This document shows, in pieces, positions 45,088-54,195 of a stretch of DNA of 64,000 nt. Each line of letters opens with the position of its first letter. The stretch's first letter is position 1. Source of the stretch: Gemmatimonas phototrophica (GTDB taxonomy: Bacteria; Gemmatimonadota; Gemmatimonadetes; Gemmatimonadales; Gemmatimonadaceae). The position numbers and the translations under genes were made by a program. Location of the stretch: positions 4,340,001 to 4,404,000 of the forward strand of contig NZ_CP011454.1 in NCBI RefSeq assembly GCF_000695095.2. Reading direction: 5' to 3'. Under the pieces are notes generated by a model. That model was not told the origin of the DNA and did not search any database. It worked only from the letters and a program-made list of their open reading frames with translations.

Positions 45088-46947
45088 CTACCGCCGCTGT
45101 GTCCCGGCCGTATCGGTTAGGGCCCGCATAAAGACCACCAGCGCACGCTGTTCCGTTGCTGACAGATTGAGCGGGTCAGGCGGCAACGTCTGGTTATCCA
45201 GCGTTATGCCAATGCCGGCGCCACCACCACGATTGTAGAAGTCCACAACCTGCTCCAGCGTCTGATACACACCGTTGTGCATGTACGGCGCCGTGAGCGC
45301 TACGTTGCGTATGGACGGCGTGCGGAAGGCGTATTTATGCGGTGCCGCGCGCGACAGGCGATACCGACCCACATCCGGATCTACCGTGGCGCGTCGTGTC
45401 ACCGCCTGCACCGGGGTTCCGAGCACCTCCACGTCTGACTTCTGATAGAACGGCGGGACGGTACCGTTGGTTAACGGCAGGAAGTGGCAGGTGGCACATT
45501 TGCCCTTTCCGACAAACACGTTGAAGCCAATGCGGGCGCTGTCATTCAAGACGGCCACGTTGCCTCGCAAGGCCTGGTCGACCGGTGAATCAAGTCGAGT
45601 CAGACTACGCTGGTACGCGGCCAACGCTGTCCGAATCCGCGCCGCGGAAACCATTGTGTCGCCACGCGCGGGCTCGTCGAAGAACGCCATTCGGAACTGC
45701 GCCGCCAGCGACGAATCGCGCCCGAGCGAGAGTGCAATCGCATCCAGACTCCCGTGCATCTCGTCGACATTCTCGACGACATCGGTCACCTGATCTTCGA
45801 GATAGGTGGTGCGCAGATCGGAAAAGACGCCAAGCTGCAGCCCGCTGTTGATGACGGTAGGCGTGTTGCGCGCCAACGGCGCGCCGCCGCGGGACCGATT
45901 GACCTTCAGGCCATCGGTAAACGCCTTCTCGGGCAAGTGGCAGGTGCTGCAAGCACGTCGATCATCACCCGAAAGGCGCGTGTCATGAAATAGCCGACGA
46001 CCAAGCTCCACCTGTGCGGCGGTCGCCATCTTGGCGTCCAGCGGAGCGAAGGCCAGAAGGTCAAACGCCGCTGAATCGAAGAGCGTTACGGCGTCCATGC
46101 GGAAAGCCCGCCGCTCGATGGGCGTACCAATCCCAAGCGAGGTCCGAACGGCGCGCACCGCGCGAGCGAGCGGGTTGGCGTGGTCGACAATGAAGGTGAA
46201 GTGATCGAACGACTCCCGATCCGTTGTCGTCCGCAGCATGACCCTCGCGTCAGTCAGCGCGGAATCAAGCGTGCCCCATGCTGATGCCGACGTACGATAC
46301 GGCGTGAGTGATCGTGCCACCCCTTCAAGCGCGTCGTCCGCTTCGGCCAGTGAGAGCCCCGCCACCGGCGAATCGAAGCCGGTGATACCGAGCGATACGA
46401 TACGGGCAATCTCGAGCTTGATGGCATCCCAGACACGGTCGTCGGTCACGACTTGTGTCCGCATGAGTGTCTGGACGCGCGCAAGGATCTGGCGCAATGT
46501 GCGCGTTTCCTGCACCAGCGCGTCACGCTCAGCAAGTGGCTCGTCACCAAAGAGCCCTTCTTCGATGACCTGGAAGCCGGTAGGCGCAAACACTGCCTCA
46601 GGCCCGTCGTTCTCCTCGACTTCAGGGAGCGCCGGGCCGTTCATCTCACGTGTCGACGTGGCGGCGTAGTATTCAAGGCCGAGCTCGGCGTGCTTGAACG
46701 CCCGTCGGGCATCCACGAATACCGCGCGGGCCTGCGCAATCGATGCCGGTGACGACATGGCAGCGAGCGCGGAGTCGAGCTGCTCGACGCGTGAGGCCAA
46801 GGAGTCGAGATCGGCGCGCCAGATGGCGGCGACTTGCATGGCTCGCGGATCGCCGGACGTTGTCGTCGCCTGGTCGGAAGTGGAGTCGGCGCAGGCGGTC
46901 AACAGCAGCCCGGCGAACAAGAGTGAGGTTACGCGATTCGTGTACAT
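45088..46947 (-). CDS. Imelysin-like/di-haem cytochrome c peroxidase (MauG-type) fusion lipoprotein
   Basis: The protein has 619 residues. A lipobox (LLLTAC) ends the signal. Residues about 30-270 form a helical domain with repeated Leu/Ala-rich helices and GFQVIEEGLFGDEP, resembling imelysin (M75) or EfeO-like proteins. The remainder is a bacterial cytochrome c peroxidase/MauG domain with two haem c sites CSTCH (about 331) and CATCH (about 482) and the KVNRSRGGAPLARNTPTVIN segment. It should act in the periplasm, reducing peroxide or oxidising a partner protein. The helical part may bind iron or a redox partner. Confidence 0.8.
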   Translation of the reverse strand: MYTNRVTSLLFAGLLLTACADSTSDQATTTSGDPRAMQVAAIWRADLDSLASRVEQLDSALAAMSSPASIAQARAVFVDARRAFKHAELGLEYYAATSTREMNGPALPEVEENDGPEAVFAPTGFQVIEEGLFGDEPLAERDALVQETRTLRQILARVQTLMRTQVVTDDRVWDAIKLEIARIVSLGITGFDSPVAGLSLAEADDALEGVARSLTPYRTSASAWGTLDSALTDARVMLRTTTDRESFDHFTFIVDHANPLARAVRAVRTSLGIGTPIERRAFRMDAVTLFDSAAFDLLAFAPLDAKMATAAQVELGRRLFHDTRLSGDDRRACSTCHLPEKAFTDGLKVNRSRGGAPLARNTPTVINSGLQLGVFSDLRTTYLEDQVTDVVENVDEMHGSLDAIALSLGRDSSLAAQFRMAFFDEPARGDTMVSAARIRTALAAYQRSLTRLDSPVDQALRGNVAVLNDSARIGFNVFVGKGKCATCHFLPLTNGTVPPFYQKSDVEVLGTPVQAVTRRATVDPDVGRYRLSRAAPHKYAFRTPSIRNVALTAPYMHNGVYQTLEQVVDFYNRGGGAGIGITLDNQTLPPDPLNLSATEQRALVVFMRALTDTAGTQRR

Positions 46948-46960
46948 GGGTATTGGAACG

Positions 46961-46993
46961 ACGCCGGCCCGGAACGCTGTCCCGGGCCGGCGT
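46961..46993 (-). terminator. Perfect 12-bp hairpin between two lipoprotein genes
   Basis: ACGCCGGCCCGG (46961-46972) and CCGGGCCGGCGT (46982-46993) are perfectly complementary around a 9-nt loop. No strong U-tract follows on the minus strand. It probably ends or attenuates the PhoX-like transcript before the peroxidase gene. Confidence 0.65.
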
Positions 46994-47013
46994 GCTGTTT
47001 CAGAGGGTGGCGC

Positions 47014-48477
47014 TTAGCGGGGCAATCCCTTCACGATGACCATCATGCTGGCCTGGTTTTCGTTCGGACGGAGAGTGCCGCCGTCAATGCCGCGGTACTT
47101 GTCGGCGCGCCACGAGTGCGGCTGCAACGCAATCACGAACGTATTGTTCTGCCCAAGCTCCGTTGACACATCAAGCATCGCACCGAACTCCCAGCCGGCC
47201 TTGCCCGCGGGACGAGCGCCCACCGCGTTGTACAGCGCGGCATCGGCCTCCGTGCGGCGGTGGTCCATTTCCAGTACCGGCTTCAGCTCACGCGTCGCGA
47301 TGTTGTACTGGTAGATGTACGCGTCGTGCGTCTCGTCGCCGTAGCCGTTGTCGTCTTCCTGGAAGTACGCGAAATTGGTGCCAACATACACGTTATCGAG
47401 GTTCTGGAAGATACGCGCAGCGTTCGTGGGCGACTTGTCATCGCCATCAGCAATCACTTCCAGCGTTCCCACCAGCGGATTGTTGGCGTCGAGGCGCAAG
47501 CGGTACGCGCGGCCGTACTTGCTGCGGCTATAGTCGGCGTTCACGCCAGTGTTGTTCTGGCCCGTGGCCACGAAGTAGATCTCGCGATTGTTGGCCGCTG
47601 ACCCCTTGCGGTAGTCGAGGTCTTCAACACGAGCAAAGCGGATGGCATTGAGCGTGACGCTGGCCTGCTGAATCTGACGGCCGCTGAGCGACTTCTGGTT
47701 CTCCACCTGCCGAAACTGCACCTGATACGTCTGGCCAACCACCATATCACGCTCGCGGATGTTGTTGTCCGTGCGCGCCAGCACATACAGGTTGCCGTTG
47801 TCCAGATCGCCAACGGTGTTCGACAGGTACATCGCGACCTGTCCGCCTTCCGTGCCCGAGTCGTCATCACCAATCACCACCACGGTGCGATTCGGGAAGG
47901 CTGCTTTGGAAAGTGGTACAGCGTTCTCCGCACTCCAACGGCCCATACCCGTAAGGTACCGCGGCGTATTGGCCGGGCCCGTCGGATCCACGGCGAGAAT
48001 CTGTGACTCTTCACCACTTTCACCAGCGGTGAGGAAGGCACTGAAGCCATGCTCTTCCACGGTCGCCAGCGAGGCTGAGCAGAGGCGGTACCGGCCAGCA
48101 GTGGAGTTCACGACATAGTCGCCGGAGATCGGCTTCAAGTCCTTGTCAAAGCGGATGCGAGATACCGCAAAGTTGTCTTCGTGATTCGTCAGCATGGTAA
48201 ACGTGCCGTCTACATTGCGGATGAATCCCGCGCCATCGGCCGAGCCACCGAAACGGAACGAAGGAGAGCCCGTGAGCTGGTCGTCAGAGCTGACGAGGCT
48301 ATAGATCTCCACACCCGACACCAGCGACTTGAGCAGCGCCGGCGTGACGGACTGATTCTTGAGCGCCACCGGAGCAATCACGGGCGCTTCAGTAGACGAG
48401 GAGTCATCGCCGCAGGCGGCGAGCAACGCACAGCTGGCGGCGGCCAGCAATGCAGACGAAAAGCGGACAGTACGCAT
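47014..48477 (-). CDS. PhoX-like (DUF839) lipoprotein
   Basis: The protein has 487 residues. The lipobox is LLAAC (about residue 22). The mature protein is a propeller-like chain with MLTNHEDNFAVSRIRFDKDL, SAFLTAGESGEESQILAVDP, DDDSGTEGGQVAMYLSN, LDYRKGSAANNREIYFVATG and FGAMLDVSTELGQNNTFVIA. The acidic NHED and calcium-like loops recall the DUF839/PhoX group, some of which are Ca/Fe-dependent alkaline phosphatases. Conserved catalytic residues cannot be confirmed by eye. ATG at 48477 gives the signal peptide. It precedes the peroxidase gene on the same strand and is divergent from the Rieske gene. Confidence 0.6.
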   Translation of the reverse strand: MRTVRFSSALLAAASCALLAACGDDSSSTEAPVIAPVALKNQSVTPALLKSLVSGVEIYSLVSSDDQLTGSPSFRFGGSADGAGFIRNVDGTFTMLTNHEDNFAVSRIRFDKDLKPISGDYVVNSTAGRYRLCSASLATVEEHGFSAFLTAGESGEESQILAVDPTGPANTPRYLTGMGRWSAENAVPLSKAAFPNRTVVVIGDDDSGTEGGQVAMYLSNTVGDLDNGNLYVLARTDNNIRERDMVVGQTYQVQFRQVENQKSLSGRQIQQASVTLNAIRFARVEDLDYRKGSAANNREIYFVATGQNNTGVNADYSRSKYGRAYRLRLDANNPLVGTLEVIADGDDKSPTNAARIFQNLDNVYVGTNFAYFQEDDNGYGDETHDAYIYQYNIATRELKPVLEMDHRRTEADAALYNAVGARPAGKAGWEFGAMLDVSTELGQNNTFVIALQPHSWRADKYRGIDGGTLRPNENQASMMVIVKGLPR

Positions 48478-48723
48478 GGAATGGTCTTGCGTCGATGTGA
48501 ATGGAGCACGGCGGCGTGCCGTGGACGCAGGACATACGCGGGACATCATGACGGAACGCGCACCGCACGGTCACCGCCATGTCACGTCGACGCAACAGAA
48601 CGGCTCGTCGTCTACGGTCTGGACCGTGTTGGTCGATACTCACGTGATTCACTTCGCTATCCGTGACCGTCCAGTGACAGTCGGCGTCTTGGTACGCGCT
48701 TTGCGGCGACACACGTTGCCATC

Positions 48724-49185
48724 ATGACATCCGTTCATCGTCGCGAGGCGCTTACCCTTGTCGCCGCGTGCTGCATCTGCCCCGGGCTACTGGCCTGTGC
48801 GGCCTCGCAGGATGCCCCAACCCAACCGGCGCCGACCGACGACAATGACGACGCCCTGACCATTACCCCCACTACGGTACAGGTGCGGGTAGATCTCGTG
48901 CCACGGCTTACCCAACCTGAAGGCGTCGCCATCTTTCTCGTGGCCGGAGTGATTGTGGTGCGCGAACGCATTGACAGCTTTCAGGCGTTCTCATCTGTAT
49001 GTCCGCATGCCGGCTGTGGCGTCTCTGTACTCAATGGGCGGCGTCTGGAATGCCCCTGCCACGGTTCCGCGTTCGATCTGGCGGGCGCCCGACTCGAGGG
49101 GCCCGCCCCGTCGGGTCTTGCGCGGCTCGCCAGCTCGTTCGACCCAGCACGGCAGGTGCTTTCGATAGACCGTCGTATCCTGTAG
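48724..49185 (+). CDS. Rieske 2Fe-2S lipoprotein, Tat-type signal
   Basis: The protein has 153 residues. A twin-Arg start (HRREALTLV) and a Cys at position 25 (LLAC) suggest a Tat-exported lipoprotein. The Rieske domain carries CPHAGC (C93, H95, with C98) and CPCHGSAF (C110, H113, with C112), giving cluster ligands C93, H95, C110, H113 and the supporting disulfide C98-C112. It should carry electrons on the periplasmic side. No cytochrome b is adjacent, so it is not a bc1 subunit by context; it may serve the exported redox proteins encoded next to it. Confidence 0.87.
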   Translation: MTSVHRREALTLVAACCICPGLLACAASQDAPTQPAPTDDNDDALTITPTTVQVRVDLVPRLTQPEGVAIFLVAGVIVVRERIDSFQAFSSVCPHAGCGVSVLNGRRLECPCHGSAFDLAGARLEGPAPSGLARLASSFDPARQVLSIDRRIL

Positions 49186-49344
49186 CCGCCCAGTGCTGGG
49201 TCCGGTCAGTCGAATTCACCGTCCCCTGTCAGGTTTTCTCCGTTTGCGGGGCGGGAGTCCGGGGCGCACCGTCAGGCAGTCGCAAAAGACACCCACCACC
49301 CAGGCTGGTCCGCTCGCTTCCCGTCCGGGAAGAGGAGGAAGTAC

Positions 49345-50610
49345 ATGTCGGTCGTAATGCCCACCCCGGAGCCCGGAGTCGTAACCCGGCTTGCCAGCGG
49401 CGATGAAGACGCGCTCGTAACGCTGTATCGACAGGAATACGATACCCTGCTCGCCGCCGCGGGCGAGACGCTGGGGCACGAGCTCGCCCACTTCCGCGGC
49501 CGCGTGACGCATAAGGCGATGCTTGATGCCTGGCAGGCACGGGCGCGCTTCCTCAATCCAACGGCGTTCACCGCCTTTCTTGAAGAAGCCATTCGTCAGG
49601 AGTCGGATATCCAGCGGCGAAAGCATGCCGCCCTGCATCGACGGGAGGGGCAAGGACAGGCCCATGTGACGATAGCGACCGTGGATGAGGCCGTGCGGGC
49701 ACTGCTGGACGAACTGCATGCGCCGGCCGCTGATCATGCGAAGGCCGCCGAGGAAGCACGGGCCGTCAAGCGGGCCCACACCATGGAGCACGTGGAACGC
49801 GTGGCACAAAAACCCAAATGGCTGCTATACGGTGCCATTGGCGTGGTGGCCGTCATTGCCATCGTGGGCGCGCAGCGTATGCTCGACAAAGCCGGCACCG
49901 AAGTCGCCGTGGATCGCGCCTTCAAGGGTGACGACGTACAGAACCTGTCATCCAACAAGGGGCAGCGCGGTACCCTCACGCTGCGTGATGGCACCAAGGC
50001 CACCATGGGCAGTGAGACACGGATGCGCGTGCCGGCCGAGTTCAGTACCACGCAGCGGACCATTGAGTTGGAAGGCACCGCCACCTTTGTGGTGGCACCG
50101 TCCACCAATCCGCAGGGGCCGGCGTTTGCGGTTCGTGCCGGGAATACCACCGTCACTGCCACCGGCACCGTCTTTACCGTACGCAACTACCCCGAAGATT
50201 CGGCGGTCGTTGTGCAGGTCACCGAGGGCGTCGTCGAGTTCAAAGATCGCACCACCGATGCCGTGCAGTCGGTCAAGGCCGGAGAGGCGGTGCGGTATGC
50301 CAACGGAGCCATGAGCCCGCTGGAAGGGGTGGCGCGCGACGTGGCGCTGGCCTGGACCCGTGACAGCATCGTCTTTGACAACGCGCCGCTCAAACGGGTG
50401 ATCCCCGAGCTCGTCCGGTGGTTTGGTCTCAACGCCGCCCTCGTTGACGAGTCGGCCGGCGACCGCCCGGTGTCCATGCGCATAGCGCTCAATTCGTCGG
50501 GGGAGGCCACGCAGGCGCTGACCAAGGCAGCCAACCTGTCGCTGTCGTTCGGCAAGGATGATCGACTGGAGTTCAGCGCGGCACCGGAGACGGCGACGAC
50601 GAAGAAATAG
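49345..50610 (+). CDS. FecR-type regulator with an ECF sigma region-2-like N-terminus
   Basis: The protein has 421 residues. GGAGGAAG precedes the ATG. Residues about 14-100 (LASGDEDALVTLYRQEYDTL, RFLNPTAFTAFLEEAIRQE) match the layout of sigma-70 region 2. A helical linker and one membrane helix (WLLYGAIGVVAVIAIVGA, about 154-171) follow. Then come a FecR periplasmic domain (GTLTLRDGTKATMGSETRMR, GTATFVV, VTATGTVFTVR) and a C-terminal STN/DUF4974-like domain. FecR proteins normally have a short anti-sigma N-terminus; here that part is replaced by a sigma-like one. No separate sigma gene or TonB receptor is adjacent. Confidence 0.75.
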   Translation: MSVVMPTPEPGVVTRLASGDEDALVTLYRQEYDTLLAAAGETLGHELAHFRGRVTHKAMLDAWQARARFLNPTAFTAFLEEAIRQESDIQRRKHAALHRREGQGQAHVTIATVDEAVRALLDELHAPAADHAKAAEEARAVKRAHTMEHVERVAQKPKWLLYGAIGVVAVIAIVGAQRMLDKAGTEVAVDRAFKGDDVQNLSSNKGQRGTLTLRDGTKATMGSETRMRVPAEFSTTQRTIELEGTATFVVAPSTNPQGPAFAVRAGNTTVTATGTVFTVRNYPEDSAVVVQVTEGVVEFKDRTTDAVQSVKAGEAVRYANGAMSPLEGVARDVALAWTRDSIVFDNAPLKRVIPELVRWFGLNAALVDESAGDRPVSMRIALNSSGEATQALTKAANLSLSFGKDDRLEFSAAPETATTKK

Positions 50611-50616
50611 CGCCGC

Positions 50617-51384
50617 TTACCGGATCACGACCGATACGCCGACGGGGACATACGTGTACAACCACGACAAGTCTCCGTCGGCAAGTCGTATGCACCCGTG
50701 CGTGGTATTGGAGCCAATGGACAACTGATCCGTGGTGCCATGCAGCATGTATCCGTTCCCGAGATCCAGCGCGTGGCGCCCCAGTTCTCCCTGCAGTCGT
50801 CGATTGCGCGTGGCGATGGGCGGAATGAAGAGCGTCCCGTCGAAGACCAGATGTTCGTTCACCGGCAACGGCAAAAACGCCGTCCGGCCGCGCCGGATGA
50901 CGCCCACTACGGAATCCCGGACCAGTAAACGGTCTCCGTTGCGCAACGGGACCGCCGTCCGCAGCTGGGCCAATCGGAGCCCGTGCTGCTGTGCGACTTC
51001 GGCGTAATGCCAGTCGGGGGGGAGCCACACGGGGTTGGCGCGTTTTCCCAGGACCACGAGCCGCCCCCGCGGTGTCGCGAAGCGCCATGTCCGTCCGGCG
51101 TACACCAGATCCCGGCCGGACGCGACGGACACCGGCGCCGTATGCAGGGTGTCGGGACCGGCAATGACCCACAGCCGCCGCGCCGCCACCGAGATGACGA
51201 GCCGTACGTTGCGCGGGGTCAGCACGAAACGCGGCGCGCTGATGACCGGGACCGTGGCCGATGGCAGCAGCGCAGATGCCGCCGCCATGTGCGGCGGCGG
51301 CGGGGCAAGGGTATTGACACTCGGTACGCTGGCGGCGGTGGCGCACCCGGAGGTGGCCACCACCAGCAGCAGACAGTATCGCAT
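50617..51384 (-). CDS. L,D-transpeptidase (YkuD)
   Basis: The protein has 255 residues. The start MRYCLLLVVATSGC is a lipoprotein signal with a C at about residue 14. The catalytic domain ends in SIGSNTTHGCIRLADGDLSW, with catalytic Cys in HGCIRL and the companion His. Members cross-link peptidoglycan or attach proteins to it by 3-3 or Lys/mDAP bonds. AAGGTG precedes the ATG at 51384; a GTG at 51390 is in frame. It lies 8 nt after the stop codon of an outer membrane protein gene on the same strand. Confidence 0.9.
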   Translation of the reverse strand: MRYCLLLVVATSGCATAASVPSVNTLAPPPPHMAAASALLPSATVPVISAPRFVLTPRNVRLVISVAARRLWVIAGPDTLHTAPVSVASGRDLVYAGRTWRFATPRGRLVVLGKRANPVWLPPDWHYAEVAQQHGLRLAQLRTAVPLRNGDRLLVRDSVVGVIRRGRTAFLPLPVNEHLVFDGTLFIPPIATRNRRLQGELGRHALDLGNGYMLHGTTDQLSIGSNTTHGCIRLADGDLSWLYTYVPVGVSVVIR

Positions 51385-51392
51385 CAACACCT

Positions 51393-52469
51393 TCAGCGGA
51401 TTTTCACACCGAGTACAATCGGTACCCAGCGCAACGATCCACTGCGGTCACCAAAGAAATCACGGAAGGCCACGTTGTCGTCGCGATCCGCAAAGACATT
51501 CACCACGCGCGACTCCAGATAGATGGAGGAGGTGCCCACCGTCCAATCAAGACCGGCGCCACCCTGCGCGCCCAGCTTGTTGCGCGTGGATTTGTTGCTG
51601 GCTTCGTTGTTCTCCAGCACATCGTTCCCCAGGAAGGCCCCGAGCGCCGAATTGCCGCCGAACGACCGGAAGTGATACAGGCCGGCACCGGCCACTCCGT
51701 ACAGCCGCACATTCCGCAGCAGCGAGAGCGGCGTGGCCAACGTCACGTTCATCGTCGCACTCAACACCTGCGGATTCGGGTTCTGCAGCGTTACCGCCGA
51801 GCCCACCGGGGCATCATTGGTGAAGGTGCGCCCGCTGAAGCGGTTGTACGACAGATCCATCCGCAGCCCCAGCGCCGAATTGGGACGGTGCCAGCCAATG
51901 GGCACGTGCACGTTCAGACCGCTGTTGTAGCCGAGATGCTTGAAATCGTTGGTGGGCACGGAAAGACCACCGCCAATGCCGACGTACCACCCGTTGTTGC
52001 CCAGGCGATAGCGCTCCTGTTCCTTGCGCCAGGCTTCCGCAGCGGCGGTAATGGAATCGGCCCGCGTGACGCTGTCGCGACGGAATGCTTCGGCACGAGC
52101 TACGGAATCGGCCCGGAGGCGTGCAACGGCAGCCATGGAATCCATTCGTGCGCGATCTGCGGTGATCAGGGAGTCACGGGTGTATTGCTGGGCGCGGCTG
52201 ACCGAGTCCGCCCGGGCCCGCTCCGCGGCCGCGAGGGAATCGGCGCGCAGATCCAGCGTGCCGGCCGCTTCTCCCTTTTGCACCCGAATGCGTTGCTGGG
52301 ACGTGGCGCGGGCCTGTCGGGCCGCATTGGCGCGTTGCGTGGAGTCCTGCGCGCTCGTCGATGAACGCATCGGCATCCGCATGCTCGTGTCTGTCTGCGC
52401 CAGCAGGAACTGCGGAGATATGAGGGCCGCTGAGCAGGCTGCGGTAATGATTACTCGTCGTATGGTCAT
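51393..52469 (-). CDS. Outer membrane beta-barrel protein with a hendecad coiled-coil stalk
   Basis: The protein has 358 residues. A signal peptide (IITAACSAALISPQFLLAQ) is followed by a Gln/Arg/Ala-rich segment and six perfect 11-residue repeats at 75-140. An eight-stranded-type OM barrel with YVGIGGGLSVPTNDF and an aromatic end (FFGDRSGSLRWVPIVLGVKIR) follows. AGGAG precedes the ATG at 52469. Such architecture suggests a barrel tethered through a rigid periplasmic helix. It is co-oriented with an L,D-transpeptidase gene. Confidence 0.75.
   Translation of the reverse strand: MTIRRVIITAACSAALISPQFLLAQTDTSMRMPMRSSTSAQDSTQRANAARQARATSQQRIRVQKGEAAGTLDLRADSLAAAERARADSVSRAQQYTRDSLITADRARMDSMAAVARLRADSVARAEAFRRDSVTRADSITAAAEAWRKEQERYRLGNNGWYVGIGGGLSVPTNDFKHLGYNSGLNVHVPIGWHRPNSALGLRMDLSYNRFSGRTFTNDAPVGSAVTLQNPNPQVLSATMNVTLATPLSLLRNVRLYGVAGAGLYHFRSFGGNSALGAFLGNDVLENNEASNKSTRNKLGAQGGAGLDWTVGTSSIYLESRVVNVFADRDDNVAFRDFFGDRSGSLRWVPIVLGVKIR
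52050..52247 (-). repeat. Six 33-bp units encoding 11-residue repeats
   Basis: Residues 75-140 of the outer membrane protein split into six units of 11 residues with the consensus RxDSxxxAxxx: RADSLAAAERA, RADSVSRAQQY, TRDSLITADRA, RMDSMAAVARL, RADSVARAEAF, RRDSVTRADSI. A hendecad period gives a slightly right-handed coiled coil. Confidence 0.85.
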
Positions 52470-52725
52470 GGTACTCCTGGACGGTGGCGTGAGCCGTATG
52501 GCGCGCCCCAAGGGCGCTCCCTGCATGCAGTGCAAGAGCCGTGCGCCAACTGGCGTGCTCAGCCCACACCGTGTGACCTGCGGCGCGAACCGTTTTCCCT
52601 ACTTGTGCGTAGAGCTTTTCGGACGCCGTGCTCATGCGGCGTCGGCTGTGCTCGTCATTTCAGGTCGCGTCCCTCCGTATCCGGCTGCCCTCCGCGGCTG
52701 GTCCCGTATTTCATACAGCATCAAC

Positions 52726-54159
52726 ATGTCTTTTCCTTTACTCGCCGCGGCGCGCCATATGGCGTATGCCGTGGCTGTGGCCGCCCTCTCCGTCTCCTCG
52801 GTTGTGCACGCGCAGCCGGTGGGCCAACCGCCAGTGGGCGGTGGGCGTGGTCGCCCCGGGGCGCCGCCGGTGGCACCCACCGTGCTTCCCGACAGCCTGC
52901 TCCAGACCTCGCTCCGGGTGTTTCTCGACTGTCAAGGTGGCGTCCGGGGATGCGACCGCACGTTTTTTGTGCAGGAGATGGGGTACGTGAACTGGGTGCG
53001 CGATCGCTTTGACAGTGATGTGCATCTGCTGCTCACGTCGCTCAATGCCGCCAACGGCGGACGCCAGATTACTGTCAACTTCCTTGGACAGAAGGCGTAC
53101 ACCACCAAGGTTGACACGCTCACCATCACCACGCTCCCCAACGATGCGGATGATGTGGTGCGACGCGAATTGCTGCGCACCTTTCAGCTCGGGTTGGCGC
53201 CGTATGTGGCCCGCACGCCCATCGCGTCGCGGTTGCGGGTGGGGCTCATGAATGGCCTGGTGGCGCCACAGATGAACTCGCGCGCCGTCAAGGATCGCTG
53301 GAACCTCTGGCTCTATCGGATCGACGGCAATCTCAATGCATCAGGTGAACAGCTGGTCAAGACCACCAACCTGTCCACCTCACTCTCGGCGGCGCGCACC
53401 ACGGAAAAGTGGAAGATCAATCTGGGCGGCACCGGCAGCTACAACGAACGGGATTTCAAGGTGTTCGTGGCCAATCAAGCCAACCCGGCCATCCGCGACA
53501 CGGTATCGGTGGTGGTGCTGCAGCGGGCGGCCAACACCAATGCGCTGTTCGGGCGCACCATCAACGCTCATTGGACGGCGGGGCTCAAGGTCTCGGCCGG
53601 GTTCAGCGAAGTCCTCAACCAGAAGATGGCGCTGCGGGTCTCGCCGGCGCTGGAGTACAACTACTTCCCCTGGAGCGAGGCCACGCGGCGGCAGCTCACC
53701 GCCCTGTATTACGTGGGTCCCAACTACTACCGCTATTACAACACCACCGTCTTCGAACGGGATGAGGAGACGCGGGTCAACCACACGCTGCTGTTGGCGC
53801 TCACGCAGCGGCAGAAGTGGGGCAACACCAACCTCACACTCGAAGGCTCGCAGTACCTGCACGACATGCAGCGCAACCACGTCACCCTGTCGGGGTTCGT
53901 GGACCTGCGCCTGGGACGTGGGTTCTCGCTCAACTTCCGCGGCTCGGCCTCACGCGTGCGCGACCAGATCTACATTGCCGCCAACGCGCAGTCGGAGCGG
54001 GATATCCTCACGCAGCGTCAGCAGCTGCAGACGAACTTCCGCTACAACGTGAATGTGGGCATGGGTTATACCTTCGGCTCCATCTACAACACCGTCGTCA
54101 ACCAGCGCTTCGGCAATCTGGGCGAGCTCGGACGCCGCTTCGGTTTCTTCGGCGGGTAA
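52726..54159 (+). CDS. Outer membrane beta-barrel protein, unknown function
   Basis: The protein has 477 residues. A signal peptide (MAYAVAVAALSVSSVVHAQ) precedes an N-terminal globular part (TSLRVFLDCQGGVRGCDRTFF, LPNDADDVVRREL) and a long C-terminal region of alternating strands ending in FGFFGG, a terminal aromatic typical of OM barrels. It lacks a recognised porin family. The ATG at 52726 is used because the frame extends upstream to 52024 antisense to the preceding gene. Its role is unknown. Confidence 0.6.
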   Translation: MSFPLLAAARHMAYAVAVAALSVSSVVHAQPVGQPPVGGGRGRPGAPPVAPTVLPDSLLQTSLRVFLDCQGGVRGCDRTFFVQEMGYVNWVRDRFDSDVHLLLTSLNAANGGRQITVNFLGQKAYTTKVDTLTITTLPNDADDVVRRELLRTFQLGLAPYVARTPIASRLRVGLMNGLVAPQMNSRAVKDRWNLWLYRIDGNLNASGEQLVKTTNLSTSLSAARTTEKWKINLGGTGSYNERDFKVFVANQANPAIRDTVSVVVLQRAANTNALFGRTINAHWTAGLKVSAGFSEVLNQKMALRVSPALEYNYFPWSEATRRQLTALYYVGPNYYRYYNTTVFERDEETRVNHTLLLALTQRQKWGNTNLTLEGSQYLHDMQRNHVTLSGFVDLRLGRGFSLNFRGSASRVRDQIYIAANAQSERDILTQRQQLQTNFRYNVNVGMGYTFGSIYNTVVNQRFGNLGELGRRFGFFGG

Positions 54160-54195
54160 TGTCCGGCGCACGTGTGGGCTTCGGCGGCGCTGTCC

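Noticed and set aside
52024-52725. Upstream extension of the plus-strand barrel frame
   Set aside because: It lies antisense to the hendecad protein gene and the signal peptide begins at 52726.
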